A stretch of DNA of 64,000 nucleotides from Thermaerobacillus caldiproteolyticus (GCF_013761245.1 NZ_JACDUT010000008.1:124001-188000); one strand, 5' to 3'. Numbered from the stretch's first letter, positions 37,323-46,857 are shown. Notes: generated by a model not told the origin, from the sequence alone. Numbers and translations are program-made.

Positions 37323-38094
37323 CGTTTCGTCTCCCTTTGTCCATGCGGACGATCACATATTATTATATAATTAATAGAAAATTCGTTGTTTTCAAACATT
37401 ATATTGTCTATAATCCATTAATATACATTTTTTGCTATAATGTAAATAGGTCTTTACGACTAATTAGGACAAATTTTTTCTACTTTTACTAAAATTAATC
37501 AAAAATCTACTTTATCCGCCATTTGCATACTACTACAAGAAAAATATAGAAAAAGAGAAACTGAAGAGGCCAATCGTAAATCGCCCAATTAGTAACTCCT
37601 TCATTTTTTTGCTTATGAAATGCCATCTTTATCTCACATTGTTCACGCCCAACGCGTTAGTAACGGTCTGTAAATCTTTATCGACTAATCCGTCCGTATA
37701 AATGATGCTTAACTATCCCCCTCGTCCTCTTTACCTCTAATCGTTCGAATGATGGTACAGATTTCATGCCGAATCTCTGTTATGTTGTCATGATAGAAAT
37801 AGATAACGGCTTTTTCTCACGAGACTATTGTTCAACTATGCCTGTAAGCTATATCGCTACGTAAAAAACAAGAGCTCTTCTAAATTAACTATACTATAAT
37901 GATTAGAAAATGAACGATAACAAACAAAGACGCTCTCATTAAGTCGTTGAAATAAAAAACAAGCAATCACACAGGAACAGTTGAAAACGGTTTACGCAGA
38001 AGTTTATAGAAAATTATAAACGAGTAAACATAAGGGAAGACTGTTTCCTTTCTTATGAATGAACGGACAGAATTAAAAGAGAAAGGATGAGAAT
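37323..38094. other. 772-bp AT-rich intergenic region with a decayed fragment
   Basis: It contains the likely upstream region of the DUF5317 unit and, on the minus strand at about 37629-37815, a germination-protein-like remnant (separate entry). The rest has no frame with protein-like composition. A strong AAAGGATG site at about 38083 belongs to the plus-strand acetyltransferase. Confidence 0.5.
37629..37815 (-). pseudogene. Possible remnant of a GerA-family spore germination protein
   Basis: One minus-strand frame reads SIIYTDGLVDKDLQTVTNAL before a stop at 37629. The segment YxDGLVDK is characteristic of the GerA/SpoVAF soluble N-terminal region. In a neighbouring frame just upstream is ICTIIRTIRGKEDEGD, which fits the strand preceding that motif (VIRxxRxG). 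Two frameshifts and loss of both ends imply decay. The match is short, so the assignment is tentative. Confidence 0.42.
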
Positions 38095-38565
38095 ATGATA
38101 CGGAGATTTAAACCTGAAGACGCAGAATACATAATTAACTCGCATTACAAAATTTACAATAAAGAATACAATTATGATTTATCTTTTAAAGAATTTATTA
38201 AAAAGGGATTAAACAACTTTATAGAACGTTCTGATACTACAAAAGAAGAAATCTGGATTTTAGAAATTAATGGTGTCCCTAAAGGTTCCATTGGAATTAC
38301 AATGGTTGATGAAAATGTAGCACAGTTACGTTGGTTTCTTGTGGAGCCGGATTTAAGAGGGGCTGGTTTTGGGAGTAAGTTAATACAAAAGGCAATCGAT
38401 TTTTGCAGAGAGAAAGCGTATAAGACTATACTCCTTTGGACAAATAATGACTTTAAAGCTGCAAGAAACTTATATAAAAAATTCGGATTCAGATTAACGG
38501 AAACACGGATACAGACTTTATCTAACCAAATTCTCACAGAAGAGCGATGGGAATTATCGCTTTAG
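38095..38565 (+). CDS. GNAT-family N-acetyltransferase, AT-rich
   Basis: A 156-residue protein with AQLRWFLVEPDLRGAGFGSKL (shown in part, acetyl-CoA loop) and AARNLYKKFGFRLTET near the end, matching the MarR-fused/ArsR-linked N-acetyltransferase type. AAAGGATG precedes ATG 38095. Codon use is clearly more AT-rich than in its neighbours (many AAA, TTA, ATA), hinting at acquisition from another genome. The substrate is unknown. Confidence 0.83.
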   Translation: MIRRFKPEDAEYIINSHYKIYNKEYNYDLSFKEFIKKGLNNFIERSDTTKEEIWILEINGVPKGSIGITMVDENVAQLRWFLVEPDLRGAGFGSKLIQKAIDFCREKAYKTILLWTNNDFKAARNLYKKFGFRLTETRIQTLSNQILTEERWELSL

Positions 38566-38611
38566 TATAATTCTTCAATTAACGTGTGACTCAAGTTGAA
38601 TACAAATAAAA

Positions 38612-38706
38612 GGTAAGCAGACATATTAAACACGACTAATATGTGCTTACCCTTATTCTTTAAAAATTTTAGGTCTTGATAAGGTACCAGAACCTTGTTT
38701 TTTTAT
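38612..38706 (+). terminator. Tandem hairpins after the acetyltransferase
   Basis: A first stem pairs GGTAAGC (38612-38618) with GCTTACC (38645-38651), with inner TATTA/TAATA pairs. A second, AAGGT-ACCAGA-ACCTT (38681-38696), is followed by GTTTTTTT. The first may also terminate the converging feo operon. Confidence 0.7.
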
Positions 38707-38867
38707 CCCTTATGACGATGTTCGTAAGTCCCACATGAACCGTGACAACCGTCTGCCATCGAACAACTTGCACACGTTCCTTGGGAGCTTTTTTTCACAT
38801 GACGAACAAACATCCAACCGGCATAAGCAAAAATCGCCCCACCGATAACAACATTAGCAATCATCAT
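38703..38867 (-). CDS. FeoB-associated Cys-rich membrane protein
   Basis: A 54-residue protein. Residues 3-21 are a membrane helix (ANVVIGGAIFAYAGWMFV). The tail contains TCASCSMADGCHGSCG, a Cys-rich cluster followed by EHRHK. This is the layout of the small protein encoded after feoB in many Firmicutes, thought to help ferrous iron pass or to mature FeoB. GAGGGGAAAT lies before the double ATG at 38867. It starts 14 bp after feoB, on the same strand. Confidence 0.88.
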   Translation of the reverse strand: MMIANVVIGGAIFAYAGWMFVRHVKKSSQGTCASCSMADGCHGSCGTYEHRHKG

Positions 38868-38881
38868 ATTTCCCCTCTTTT

Positions 38882-40876
38882 CTATGAAAATCCCAGCAAC
38901 TTTCCACCTTCATAAATCGAAAACGAAACTAAATAAGCGATACATAATGCACAGCTAATCGAAATGAATGTCCACTTTCGTGAATTTGTCTCCTTGTGAA
39001 TCGTCGCCACCGTAGCCAAGCAAGGAATATAAAGAAGCACAAACGTCATAAAACTAATCGCTGATAATGGTGTAAAGTAATGGACCATCAGTCCTTGCAA
39101 AGCGTCCATGTTTTTCGCATGATAAATAATATTCATCGTTGAAACAACGACTTCCTTCGCTAAAAACCCTGTTATCAATGACGCTCCAGCTTGCCACGTT
39201 CCAAAGCCGAGCGGAGCAAGAATGGGCGCAAGCACGCCGCCAATGGCAGCGAGAAAACTATCATCCATGCCAACACCGATCCCTTTTGGCCCAATATACG
39301 TTAACAGCCAGATGGCCACAGACCCAGCGAAAATAAATGTTCCTGCCTTGCGCACAAATCCTTTTCCTTTATCCCATGTACTGCGCCATAACGTTAATGC
39401 TTGCGGCATTCGATATGGCGGCAGCTCGACGACAAAGATAGAGCTTTCATTTTTTAATAACGTCGAAGAAAATAGTTTGGCTAGAAGCAACGCGACGACA
39501 ATCCCTAGCACATAAAGCAAAAACACAACAAGCGCTTCGTGCTTCGTAAAAAACGTACCAACAAACAGCGCATACACCGGAAGCCGTGCTGAACATGACA
39601 TAAACGGTAGTAACAAAATCGTTAACAACCGCTCTTTTGGTTGTTCGATCGTTCGCGCTGCCATCACCCCGGGAACATTACAACCAAATCCGATAATCAT
39701 TGGAATAAACGCTTTTCCGTTCAAGCCGATCGCTTCCATAAAACGATCCATGACCATCGCTACACGTGCCATATATCCCGAGTCTTCTAAAAACGAAATA
39801 AAAAAGAACAAAATGAAAATTTGCGGGACAAAAACAAGCACACCGCCGACGCCGGATACAATTCCATTTAACACAAGCTCTTTTATAAATGGCGAAGCTC
39901 CAACGATCGATAACAGCTTCGATAATCCGTCCGTTAACGGCCCTGAAAAAAACTGATCAAGCAAGTCTGCAAGCGGCGAACCCAGCCAATCAAATGTCAA
40001 CATAAACATGATATACATGAACAATAAGAAAATAGGAATGCCCAAATATTTATTGGTGACAATTGCATCAATTCTTTCTGTTATCGTCAATGGTTGTTTT
40101 GGAGCAATGATAGTCGTTTTTTCGATAACATCAACGATCCATTTTTCACGCACATCATGAATATATTGAGGCAGTGGACGCCCGATCAATTCTTGAACAC
40201 GGTTACGAACCTCTAGAAGCGGCCCAATATCAACACTTGCCTGCAAATATTCATGAACCCGTTGATTTTCTTCAAGAAATTGCAAAGCAAGCCAGCGTTT
40301 AGAAAGATTGAGCTCGGTCGGTAGCTGTTCGCTTATTCGATGAATAGCCGTTTCTACTTCTATGCCATAATTGAGAAAAAAACGTTGTGCCTCTTGTTTT
40401 GAAGTAGACAACACGGCATGAACAAGCCCATCAATCCCTTTTCCCGTTCGCGCAATAATGGGAACAACTGGAACGCCTACATATTGCGATATCTTTTCCA
40501 CATCCACTTTTACTCCACGACGCTCGGCAACATCAATCATATTTAACGCAATAATAAGCGGCTTGCCAAACTCCAGCAATTGAACAGTCAAATGTAAATT
40601 TCGCTTTAACTGGGAAGCATCAACAATATTTAAAATTGCTGAAAAAGACTCCGTCAGCAAAAATTCTGTGGCAACCCCCTCATCCCGAGAAAGTGGATGA
40701 AGCGAGTATACACCGGGTAAGTCGACGATATGTATATGTTGATGACGTAAAATCCCTACTTTTTTTTCAACCGTTACTCCGCTCCAGTTCCCGACATATT
40801 CATAAGAACCTGTTAAATTGTTAAACAATGACGTTTTCCCGGTATTCGGATTCCCAAATAGAGCAATTTGTGACAT
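38882..40876 (-). CDS. feoB: Ferrous iron transporter FeoB
   Basis: A 664-residue protein. The N-terminal G domain shows G1 GNPNTGKTS (residues 8-16), G3 DLPGVYSL and G4 NMIDVAE. A helical linker is followed by two Gate domains with membrane segments from about 280 (PFMSCSARLPVYALF and the matching GFGCNVPGVMA, each with a conserved Cys). It drives Fe2+ uptake. ATG 40876 lies 3 bp after the feoA stop. Full length. Confidence 0.95.
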   Translation of the reverse strand: MSQIALFGNPNTGKTSLFNNLTGSYEYVGNWSGVTVEKKVGILRHQHIHIVDLPGVYSLHPLSRDEGVATEFLLTESFSAILNIVDASQLKRNLHLTVQLLEFGKPLIIALNMIDVAERRGVKVDVEKISQYVGVPVVPIIARTGKGIDGLVHAVLSTSKQEAQRFFLNYGIEVETAIHRISEQLPTELNLSKRWLALQFLEENQRVHEYLQASVDIGPLLEVRNRVQELIGRPLPQYIHDVREKWIVDVIEKTTIIAPKQPLTITERIDAIVTNKYLGIPIFLLFMYIMFMLTFDWLGSPLADLLDQFFSGPLTDGLSKLLSIVGASPFIKELVLNGIVSGVGGVLVFVPQIFILFFFISFLEDSGYMARVAMVMDRFMEAIGLNGKAFIPMIIGFGCNVPGVMAARTIEQPKERLLTILLLPFMSCSARLPVYALFVGTFFTKHEALVVFLLYVLGIVVALLLAKLFSSTLLKNESSIFVVELPPYRMPQALTLWRSTWDKGKGFVRKAGTFIFAGSVAIWLLTYIGPKGIGVGMDDSFLAAIGGVLAPILAPLGFGTWQAGASLITGFLAKEVVVSTMNIIYHAKNMDALQGLMVHYFTPLSAISFMTFVLLYIPCLATVATIHKETNSRKWTFISISCALCIAYLVSFSIYEGGKLLGFS

Positions 40877-40879
40877 CGC

Positions 40880-41101
40880 TTATTTCACTCCAATACAAGC
40901 GGCATCTTTTCGTCGCAAACAAATGCACTGTCCACATACTTCGACCATTAGCGGCCCTCCAAATGGCATAACGCATTTTAGACAAATTTCTTCCCCTTCT
41001 TGTAGTCCCATATGTATTAAACGTTGTTTTACCACTTCATTCATCATCCCTAAATTCGTAATCACTGCCTTTTTTCCTTGTTGAAGGTCAGTAAGGAACA
41101 T
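40880..41101 (-). CDS. feoA: Ferrous iron transport protein FeoA
   Basis: A 73-residue SH3-like protein: MFLTDLQQGKKAVITNLGM, then LIHMGLQEGEEICLK and FGGPLMVEV. It binds FeoB and supports Fe2+ transport. ATG 41101 follows AAGGGG at 8 nt. The in-frame start at 41200 would include the Fur-box region and is not used. It is the first gene of feoA-feoB-small protein. Confidence 0.93.
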   Translation of the reverse strand: MFLTDLQQGKKAVITNLGMMNEVVKQRLIHMGLQEGEEICLKCVMPFGGPLMVEVCGQCICLRRKDAACIGVK

Positions 41102-41119
41102 TTCTTCATCCCCTTGAGC

Positions 41120-41132
41120 AATAATGATTATT
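41120..41132. promoter_or_regulatory. Candidate Fur box upstream of feoA
   Basis: AATAATGATTATT, an inverted repeat of the Fur type (compare TGATAATNATTATCA), lies about 20 bp upstream of the feoA start. A TATAAT (minus strand, 41144-41149) lies just beyond it, so Fe-bound Fur could block transcription. Confidence 0.65.
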
Positions 41133-41320
41133 CTTCTCAATTTATTATAATACGATAAAAACGATTCGCCTAGCAGTGAATTTAGGCACATCCTCTCCAT
41201 AACAACAAACGTTCACAAAATATTAATTCTTTCTAGGTTTCTTTATAAGAAATATAATTAAAATTTTCTGAATAATAAAATATGATAACATTCATATCAC
41301 AAAAGAAAAGGAGTGAAAAA

Positions 41321-42228
41321 ATGGGGCGTTTAGTAAGTGTTAGCAACTTTGTTGGTAACACGTTTGCAGTTTGGGTGTTGTTATTTGCCGTTTTATCTTT
41401 TCTGTATCCTCAAGGATTTACATGGCTGGGAACATATATTGTTCCATTGCTGGGAATTGTTATGCTTGGTATGATCAACTAATGGGTGTTGCAGCTCAAT
41501 TTATCATTATGCCGCTGCTTGCGTTTGCACTAGCAACGTTATTACCGATTTCTCGAGAGGTCGCACTCGGGGTCATTCTTGTTGGCTGTTGTCTAGGCGG
41601 TACGGCTTCGAACGTCATGACATACCTAGCCAAAGGCGATACAGCGCTTTCTGTGGCGGTCACTACCGTGTCAACGTTGCTTGCGCCGATTTTGACCCCT
41701 TCGCTTATTTTGCTGTTGGCAGGAAAGTGGCTATCCGTTTCCGCTGCATCGCTATTTTGGTCTATCGTCAAAGTTGTCATCGCTCCGATTATACTTGGGC
41801 TTCTTGTAAAACTGCTGTTGAAAAAGCAAGTGGAAGCCAGCGTTCAAATTCTTCCGCTCATATCGGTTATTGCGATCGTCGCAATTGTTGCAGCGGTCGT
41901 TGGCCTTAATAAAGAAGCGATCGCTAAAAGCGGATTGACCATTTTCTTAATCGTTGTTGTACATAACGGACTTGGGCTTTTGCTTGGGTTTTGGTTTGCC
42001 AAACTGTTTCGCCTGTCTGAGCCAAAGCAACGGGCCGTTTCGATTGAAGTGGGGATGCAAAATTCCGGACTTGGTGCTGCATTGGCAACCGCTCACTTTT
42101 CACCGCTTGCCGCCGTTCCAAGCGCTATTTTCAGCGTTTGGCATAACATCTCTGGACCGATTATCGCCACATATTTTCGCAAAAAAAGCGAAACACAAGA
42201 AACGGGCGATCCAAATATCCCTATCTGA
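41321..42228 (+). pseudogene. Bile acid:sodium symporter family transporter (YocS-like), broken by an internal deletion
   Basis: The 5' part (41321-41482, AAAGGAGTG before ATG) reads MGRLVSVSNFVGNTFAVWVL to LGIVMLGM, then IN and a stop. A second frame picks up at MGVAAQFIIMPLLAFALA (about 41481) and continues to 42228 with GVILVGCCLGGTASNVMTYLA and VGMQNSGLG. Intact relatives have about 19 residues between GM and the next helix (helix end plus KRPK-type loop). These are missing here, with a frame change. This is a deletion, not a simple miscalled base. Confidence 0.88.
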
Positions 42229-42262
42229 TCCTCCTCTAAAAGGCAAGCTGATTTCTTCGGAA

Positions 42263-42400
42263 TCAGCGGGATTCTTGCGAAAGGCCATTCAGGTATCTGT
42301 AGTTTCCCCAAAGTTCAGAGTGTACGATCACTTCTCCCACCACAACAATCCGTGGGCTGGCAACTATCACTTACACTACATCATCTACCATAGGTGTTTC
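42263..42400 (-). pseudogene. Possible C-terminal remnant of uroporphyrinogen-III C-methyltransferase (SUMT)
   Basis: A minus-strand frame reads VASPRIVVVGEVIVHSELWG, close to the SPAIIVVGEVV-x-LRE tail of SUMT/CobA enzymes, and stops at 42263. In another frame just upstream, NETPMVDDVV resembles the NTP-VA-V segment. The rest of the gene is absent. The neighbouring 42401-42638 holds nothing recognisable. Confidence 0.45.
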
Positions 42401-42638
42401 ATTGCTCCCACCGTTTTAGCGTCTTGTTCATGACGACTTCATAGATTTTATGTTCAACAATAGTTTAGTTGCACAATCTTCTAAGCTATGCTGATTTTTA
42501 ATTCATCATAGTATGATTTCGTGTGTTGAACCATTAGGCTGTCTTGCCCGAATCCAATTCAGCCGTGGTTAGGCTTTCTCTACTGTTGTCTGTAATCATA
42601 GCAAAAGGCTGGCTCCATGTTGTGAACCAGCCTTCTTT

Positions 42639-42900
42639 TTACGAAAGTGTTAGCGGAAATATCATTCGTTCCGCCAGCTCAGGAACATCAATAAACGGAT
42701 TGCGGTTCCCTTGAATGAAAAAAATAGCGTAGTTGCGATGCTTTTCATAAATCGTGGCAGGAAATTCTTGATGCCAACGGATCAATAGTGGAATATCAAT
42801 TTTTTTGCGAAATGATTTTCCGATTTCGTTTGGATAGCGCAGCAAGAAATAAAGCATCGCTCTTGCAGCTGTCCCTTTTCCATACTTATGAGGTGAACGT
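42639..42900 (-). pseudogene. C-terminal fragment of an endonuclease I (Bsn-like) gene
   Basis: The frame ending at 42639 reads YGKGTAARAMLYFLLRYPNE, LLIRWHQEFPATIYEKHRN and IQGNRNPFIDVPELAER. This is the C-terminal part of endonuclease I, including the EKHRN and GNRNPFID metal/nucleic-acid motifs. The first two thirds, including the secretion signal, are gone. The break lies at about 42885-42900, where a dehydrogenase remnant begins on the other strand. Confidence 0.82.
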
Positions 42901-43650
42901 TCAAGGAACAAAGCATGTGAACGATTGCTGTTTTCCCTGCAACACCTACAGCGATATATATTTTAGTACCATTTACGTTTCAGGTACGTGACATGGAACA
43001 ATTTTAGAAACGGAATTAGACATGGGACAGTCGCTTAAAAACCATTATGAAAAAACAAAATACGAAGCAGAAATCGCCGTTCGTAAGGTTGCTAAGCAGC
43101 GTCCAACGACCATCATTCGTCCCGGAATTGTCGTCGGTCATTCGGAAACAGGAGAAACTGCGAAATTTGGCGGCCTTTACTTTATGTTGAATTTTTTTAC
43201 CGTTCATCCCGTATCTCGGAAACGGACAGGCGGAAGGAAATTTTATACCTATTGAATTGATTACATTATCAAAATCACTCTTTATTCAGCCCGCTTTGAT
43301 GGAGCTATCGGAAAAACGTATCATTTAACCGACCCAAAGCCGTATAAGATGAAGGAGGTGTACCGAATGATGATGAAAGGAATACTTAGGAAAGGGACCA
43401 AAAGGAATCCCTTCCTCTTTCTATTGCAAAGTGGATGGTGTCCATTCCGTTTCTAAGAAGATGGCTGCATACTGAAAAAGAAGGGCTTGACTATTTTACC
43501 TGTGCATCAGTTTATGATTCAAGTGAAGCCCAACGCACATTACAAGCTTCCGGCATTATTTGTCCAGATTTTCGTCACGTCATTCAAACAATGATTCGCT
43601 ATTACCGCAATCATAAAGATAATGTGGCAAAACAAATTCCGATACAATAA
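42890..43650 (+). pseudogene. Broken NAD-dependent epimerase/dehydratase-like SDR gene
   Basis: Successive pieces in different plus frames fit one extended SDR protein. EVNVQGTKHV and IYFSTIYVSGT come first, then GQSLKNHYEKTKYEAEIAVR (the YxxxK site) and PTTIIRPGIVVGHSETGETAKF. GKTYHLTDPKPYKMKEVYRM follows, then LRRWLHTEKEGLDYFTCASVYDSSEAQ to a stop at 43650. At least four frameshifts and the loss of the N-terminal Rossmann motif show it is dead. Confidence 0.85.
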
Positions 43651-43671
43651 GAATACGTTTTATGAACGAAA

Positions 43672-43711
43672 AACGGGGCTCGATTCCCCCTCACAGAAAA
43701 TGAACCCCGTT
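43672..43711 (-). terminator. Terminator of the nhaC-like gene
   Basis: On the minus strand AACGGGG-N26-CCCCGTT is followed by TTTCGTT, 6 bp after the stop at 43718. Confidence 0.6.
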
Positions 43712-43717
43712 GGCGTA

Positions 43718-45208
43718 TTATCTCATCACAAATGACATGACACCGAAAAGAACGGCTGCCAGTCCCGCTGCAATAAATGCAGGTATGAGTTTAGTCCGTG
43801 AATATTCCATCACCGGCAAATCTAAAATGGTACATAATGTCACCGTATTGTCGCTGAGCGGCGAAGCAAACGCCCCAAACGTTCCGCTCGCAAATACCGC
43901 CCCAATAACGAGTAAAATATTTGTCCCTGATTGATGGGCCAGCGTCACCCCTAGCGGCATTAACAATCCCCACGTTCCCCATGACGAGCCAACAAAATAC
44001 GAAATCACTGCCCCTAGCAAAAACAAAACGGGGGCGACAAAATAATGGGGAATCCATCCTTTCACATGGTCTGTAATATACTCCGAAAAACCTAAATCTT
44101 CGGATACGGCTGATACCGCCCAAATAAGGGCTAACATTAAAATGACCGACATTAATTCATTGCCGCCTTTGACAAAATGAGTCAACAAATCGGCAAGCTT
44201 AAACTTTTGAAACAGAAAATAAATAACAGTGATAATCATGGTAATCATCAGCGACTCTAACATAACACCAAGCGCATCGCTACGAAGAAACGCATCAAAA
44301 AAGTTTTTTGCTCCTCGATGTCCATCCCACCAACTGAGAAATAACGTTAACACTAGCACAATCGAAAGCGGAATGATTAAGTTCCATGGTCTTACCGGCG
44401 TATCTTTTTCAAACGCTCGCGGACACGATTCCAACCCTTCTTCTCCTTGTTCTTCGTTCGGATTGGTTGACTCCTCACTGGCAAATTCGACGGCTTCCTG
44501 CTGATTCCATCTTCGGATTCCAGCAGCTGCCCTTGCTCTCTCCTTGCTTGCTTTCGCTTTTTTCGAATATTTAAAAAAGCTGTAATACAGCCCTACAATA
44601 ATGATTGTAAACGAAAAAAAGTTAAATGGAATGCTTTTGACATAAACCGTATACGCCTTCGCGTCAATCCCCGCTGTTTTTAGTGCCTTATCAATGACCG
44701 ATACCATATAGCCGACAAAAGCCGTCGCTAACGGAATAAGGGCGACAACCGGATTCGATGTCACTTCAATCGTAAATCCAATTTGCTGGGAAGACAAATG
44801 CAGACGTTTTTTTAACGCCTTCATAATAGGAGCGATAGTCACAATACGAAAATCAGGATCACTAAAGGTTACCATCGTGGAAATCCACGTTAATAGCAGC
44901 GCGCTTCTCGCCGTTTTTACTTTTTTGCCGACGAGATGAACAAACCCTTTAATACCCCCTGTATATTTAATCATACTAATAAGTCCAGCAAATACATAAA
45001 GAAAGATGATAATGCGAATATTATTCGTTTGCATGACATTATCAACTGTATACGATAACATTGTTTTAATACCACCTAGCAAGCTAGGCTCGATTAAATA
45101 ACTGCCAAGTAACAAAGCGACAAACAACCCCGGAATCACTTGCTTCGTCCATATCGATAATGGAATAACAATTAAAAAGGGGAGTAGTGCTTTCCAAGAA
45201 GGTTCCAT
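43718..45208 (-). CDS. Na+/H+ antiporter NhaC family protein
   Basis: A 496-residue transporter with about 11-12 membrane segments. Family markers are WISTMVTFSDPDFRIVTIAP (near residue 125, in part), VGSSWGTWGLLMPL and ASGTFGAFASPLSDNTVTL. A polar loop of about 60 residues (rich in Glu, Asn and Ser) interrupts the middle. NhaC proteins exchange Na+ or malate/lactate-type substrates for H+. The exact substrate is open. ATG 45208 has AAAAGGAG 9 nt upstream; the in-frame start at 45235 lacks one. Confidence 0.85.
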   Translation of the reverse strand: MEPSWKALLPFLIVIPLSIWTKQVIPGLFVALLLGSYLIEPSLLGGIKTMLSYTVDNVMQTNNIRIIIFLYVFAGLISMIKYTGGIKGFVHLVGKKVKTARSALLLTWISTMVTFSDPDFRIVTIAPIMKALKKRLHLSSQQIGFTIEVTSNPVVALIPLATAFVGYMVSVIDKALKTAGIDAKAYTVYVKSIPFNFFSFTIIIVGLYYSFFKYSKKAKASKERARAAAGIRRWNQQEAVEFASEESTNPNEEQGEEGLESCPRAFEKDTPVRPWNLIIPLSIVLVLTLFLSWWDGHRGAKNFFDAFLRSDALGVMLESLMITMIITVIYFLFQKFKLADLLTHFVKGGNELMSVILMLALIWAVSAVSEDLGFSEYITDHVKGWIPHYFVAPVLFLLGAVISYFVGSSWGTWGLLMPLGVTLAHQSGTNILLVIGAVFASGTFGAFASPLSDNTVTLCTILDLPVMEYSRTKLIPAFIAAGLAAVLFGVMSFVMR

Positions 45209-45284
45209 CCTGCCACACTCCTTTTCTTCATGCATCTACCCCTTAATATGCATAAGAACTGTATCATCTATTCCGCTTTGTCCT

Positions 45285-45322
45285 TAGAAAAAAAGAAGGC
45301 TGTCTTTTTCAGACAACCTTCC
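45285..45322 (-). terminator. Intrinsic terminator of the ykoP-ykoQ-like unit
   Basis: On the minus strand GAAGG-N-TGTCT pairs across a short loop with one mismatch and runs into CTTTTTTTCTAA, just after the stop at 45327. Confidence 0.8.
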
Positions 45323-45326
45323 CTCC

Positions 45327-46169
45327 TTAGCTGACGTGTTGTTTTGCTTGTTTTAGCGGCATTAGCGACAGTGTATGAATAGTAATTTCCGGCTTGGTAC
45401 CAACGCGAATGTTCACTCCTGTTTGCCCTAGCCCTTCGCTAATATAAAACGGTTTCCCATCGATTTCATGATATCCTTTAATCATATTCATCCGTACTAG
45501 TTTCCCCATCTTAACAAGATGGTATGGCTTCGGCCAATGAATTTGTCCCCCATGAAAATGGCCGGATAACAAGTAATCAAAATGATAGTCATGCATATGA
45601 AGAACGATATTCGGGTCATGCGTTAACACGAGGTTCAACCCATCTTTTACGTTCGCATACGCTTTTTGTAAATCGCTTCGTTTCGTACTAAAATCGTCAA
45701 TCCCGATGATATTGACCGTTTTTCCGTCCACAAAAATCGTTCTCGTCTCATTTTGTAATAGAATGCAGCCATGTTGCTCTAATGTTTTCTTTAATGTTTG
45801 AAAATGCTGTCCCCGCAGCACATAATCATGATTGCCGAATACCGTATATATGCCGTAAGCCGGATTTAGTTGTTGAAACACGTTCAAGTACGGAACTAAC
45901 TTTGGAATGCTTTTCTTCCGATCAAGAAAATCTCCCGTTAAAGCGATAAGATCAATGTGTTCGTCCTTTAACTTATTATATAAATAGTCAGGAGAAATCG
46001 ATAAATTTTCTAAATGAAGGTCTGACAAGTGTAAAATACGAATGACATCTTGATCGTTTTGACGTACATTCACAGTCACTCTATTTAAAACCGCTTCGTA
46101 CGTATTGCGGTTTGCTCTATACACAAAATATACAAGAATGCTAGAAACTAGAGTAAAAAATAATACCAT
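45327..46169 (-). CDS. ykoQ: Membrane-anchored metallophosphoesterase (YkoQ/YaeI-like)
   Basis: A 280-residue calcineurin-like phosphoesterase. The N-terminal anchor is at residues 2-16. The metal motifs are ILHLSDLHLEN (D-x-H), LTGDFLD, VFGNHDYVLRG and LSGHFHGGQIHWPKPY, all present. YaeI-type relatives cleave lipid-linked pyrophosphates, so a lipid substrate is plausible. GGGAGGGAG precedes ATG 46169. It follows a ykoP-like gene in the order known from B. subtilis. Confidence 0.82.
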   Translation of the reverse strand: MVLFFTLVSSILVYFVYRANRNTYEAVLNRVTVNVRQNDQDVIRILHLSDLHLENLSISPDYLYNKLKDEHIDLIALTGDFLDRKKSIPKLVPYLNVFQQLNPAYGIYTVFGNHDYVLRGQHFQTLKKTLEQHGCILLQNETRTIFVDGKTVNIIGIDDFSTKRSDLQKAYANVKDGLNLVLTHDPNIVLHMHDYHFDYLLSGHFHGGQIHWPKPYHLVKMGKLVRMNMIKGYHEIDGKPFYISEGLGQTGVNIRVGTKPEITIHTLSLMPLKQAKQHVS

Positions 46170-46224
46170 TGTTCTCCCTCCCTTTTACCATTATAGTAAA
46201 CAGGAAGAGAGAAAACAGTGGGAA

Positions 46225-46794
46225 TTACTGGGTAGGTTGGCAACCGTACAACCGCAACAATTGTTGTTTCGACATAAATAAATATTTCGGTGGCCTCCGC
46301 ATACTATCGAAACGAAATTGAGAAATCCAATAAATCGGAAGAAACGCCGTTTGTTTGAACCATTGATAGAGCGGATTCACAATAGAAAACGTCTCGAACC
46401 CCAGACGCTCGCAACCTTTATTTAATGCTGTAATTCCAACAATGCCTTTAATTTGAGCGAATTGTTCATGATTCCGAAGATATGTCGCCAGATGAGGCAA
46501 GCCATTTTTTACTTGTTTGTAAATGTAGCGTCCCTTTTTAATTTCACTTTCGAAACGAATAAGCTCGCGAATTAAACGAACATTATGCAAATGAATCTTT
46601 AAAAGAAGATCGTTTTTTTGAATTTTCGTACCATCCGATAAAATAACGTCCCTTCCTTTATATTTCGTTACACGAACGCGAAAAATATGCCGATTTTGAT
46701 CCGGGTCTTCAATATATTCTAACCTTGAGCAAGCATAGTAAATCGGGTCGAATATCCCCCAAACAGCAACAAAACATTGCCTCACCTTTATCAT
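46225..46794 (-). CDS. ykoP: YkoP-like protein
   Basis: A 189-residue soluble protein starting MIKVRQCFVAVWGIFDPIYY, with VRVTKYKGRDVILSDGTKI and KIHLHNVRLIREL in the first half and ALNKGCERLGFETFSI later. This is the YkoP pattern. The function is unknown. It is encoded with the metallophosphoesterase and faces the remains of the matching glycosyltransferase gene, which supports the assignment. Confidence 0.72.
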   Translation of the reverse strand: MIKVRQCFVAVWGIFDPIYYACSRLEYIEDPDQNRHIFRVRVTKYKGRDVILSDGTKIQKNDLLLKIHLHNVRLIRELIRFESEIKKGRYIYKQVKNGLPHLATYLRNHEQFAQIKGIVGITALNKGCERLGFETFSIVNPLYQWFKQTAFLPIYWISQFRFDSMRRPPKYLFMSKQQLLRLYGCQPTQ

Positions 46795-46857
46795 AACATG
46801 TTCTCCTTTTTTCTTCCTCGTTATTCGTTTACATTATGAAACAAAAAAGGGCAATTT

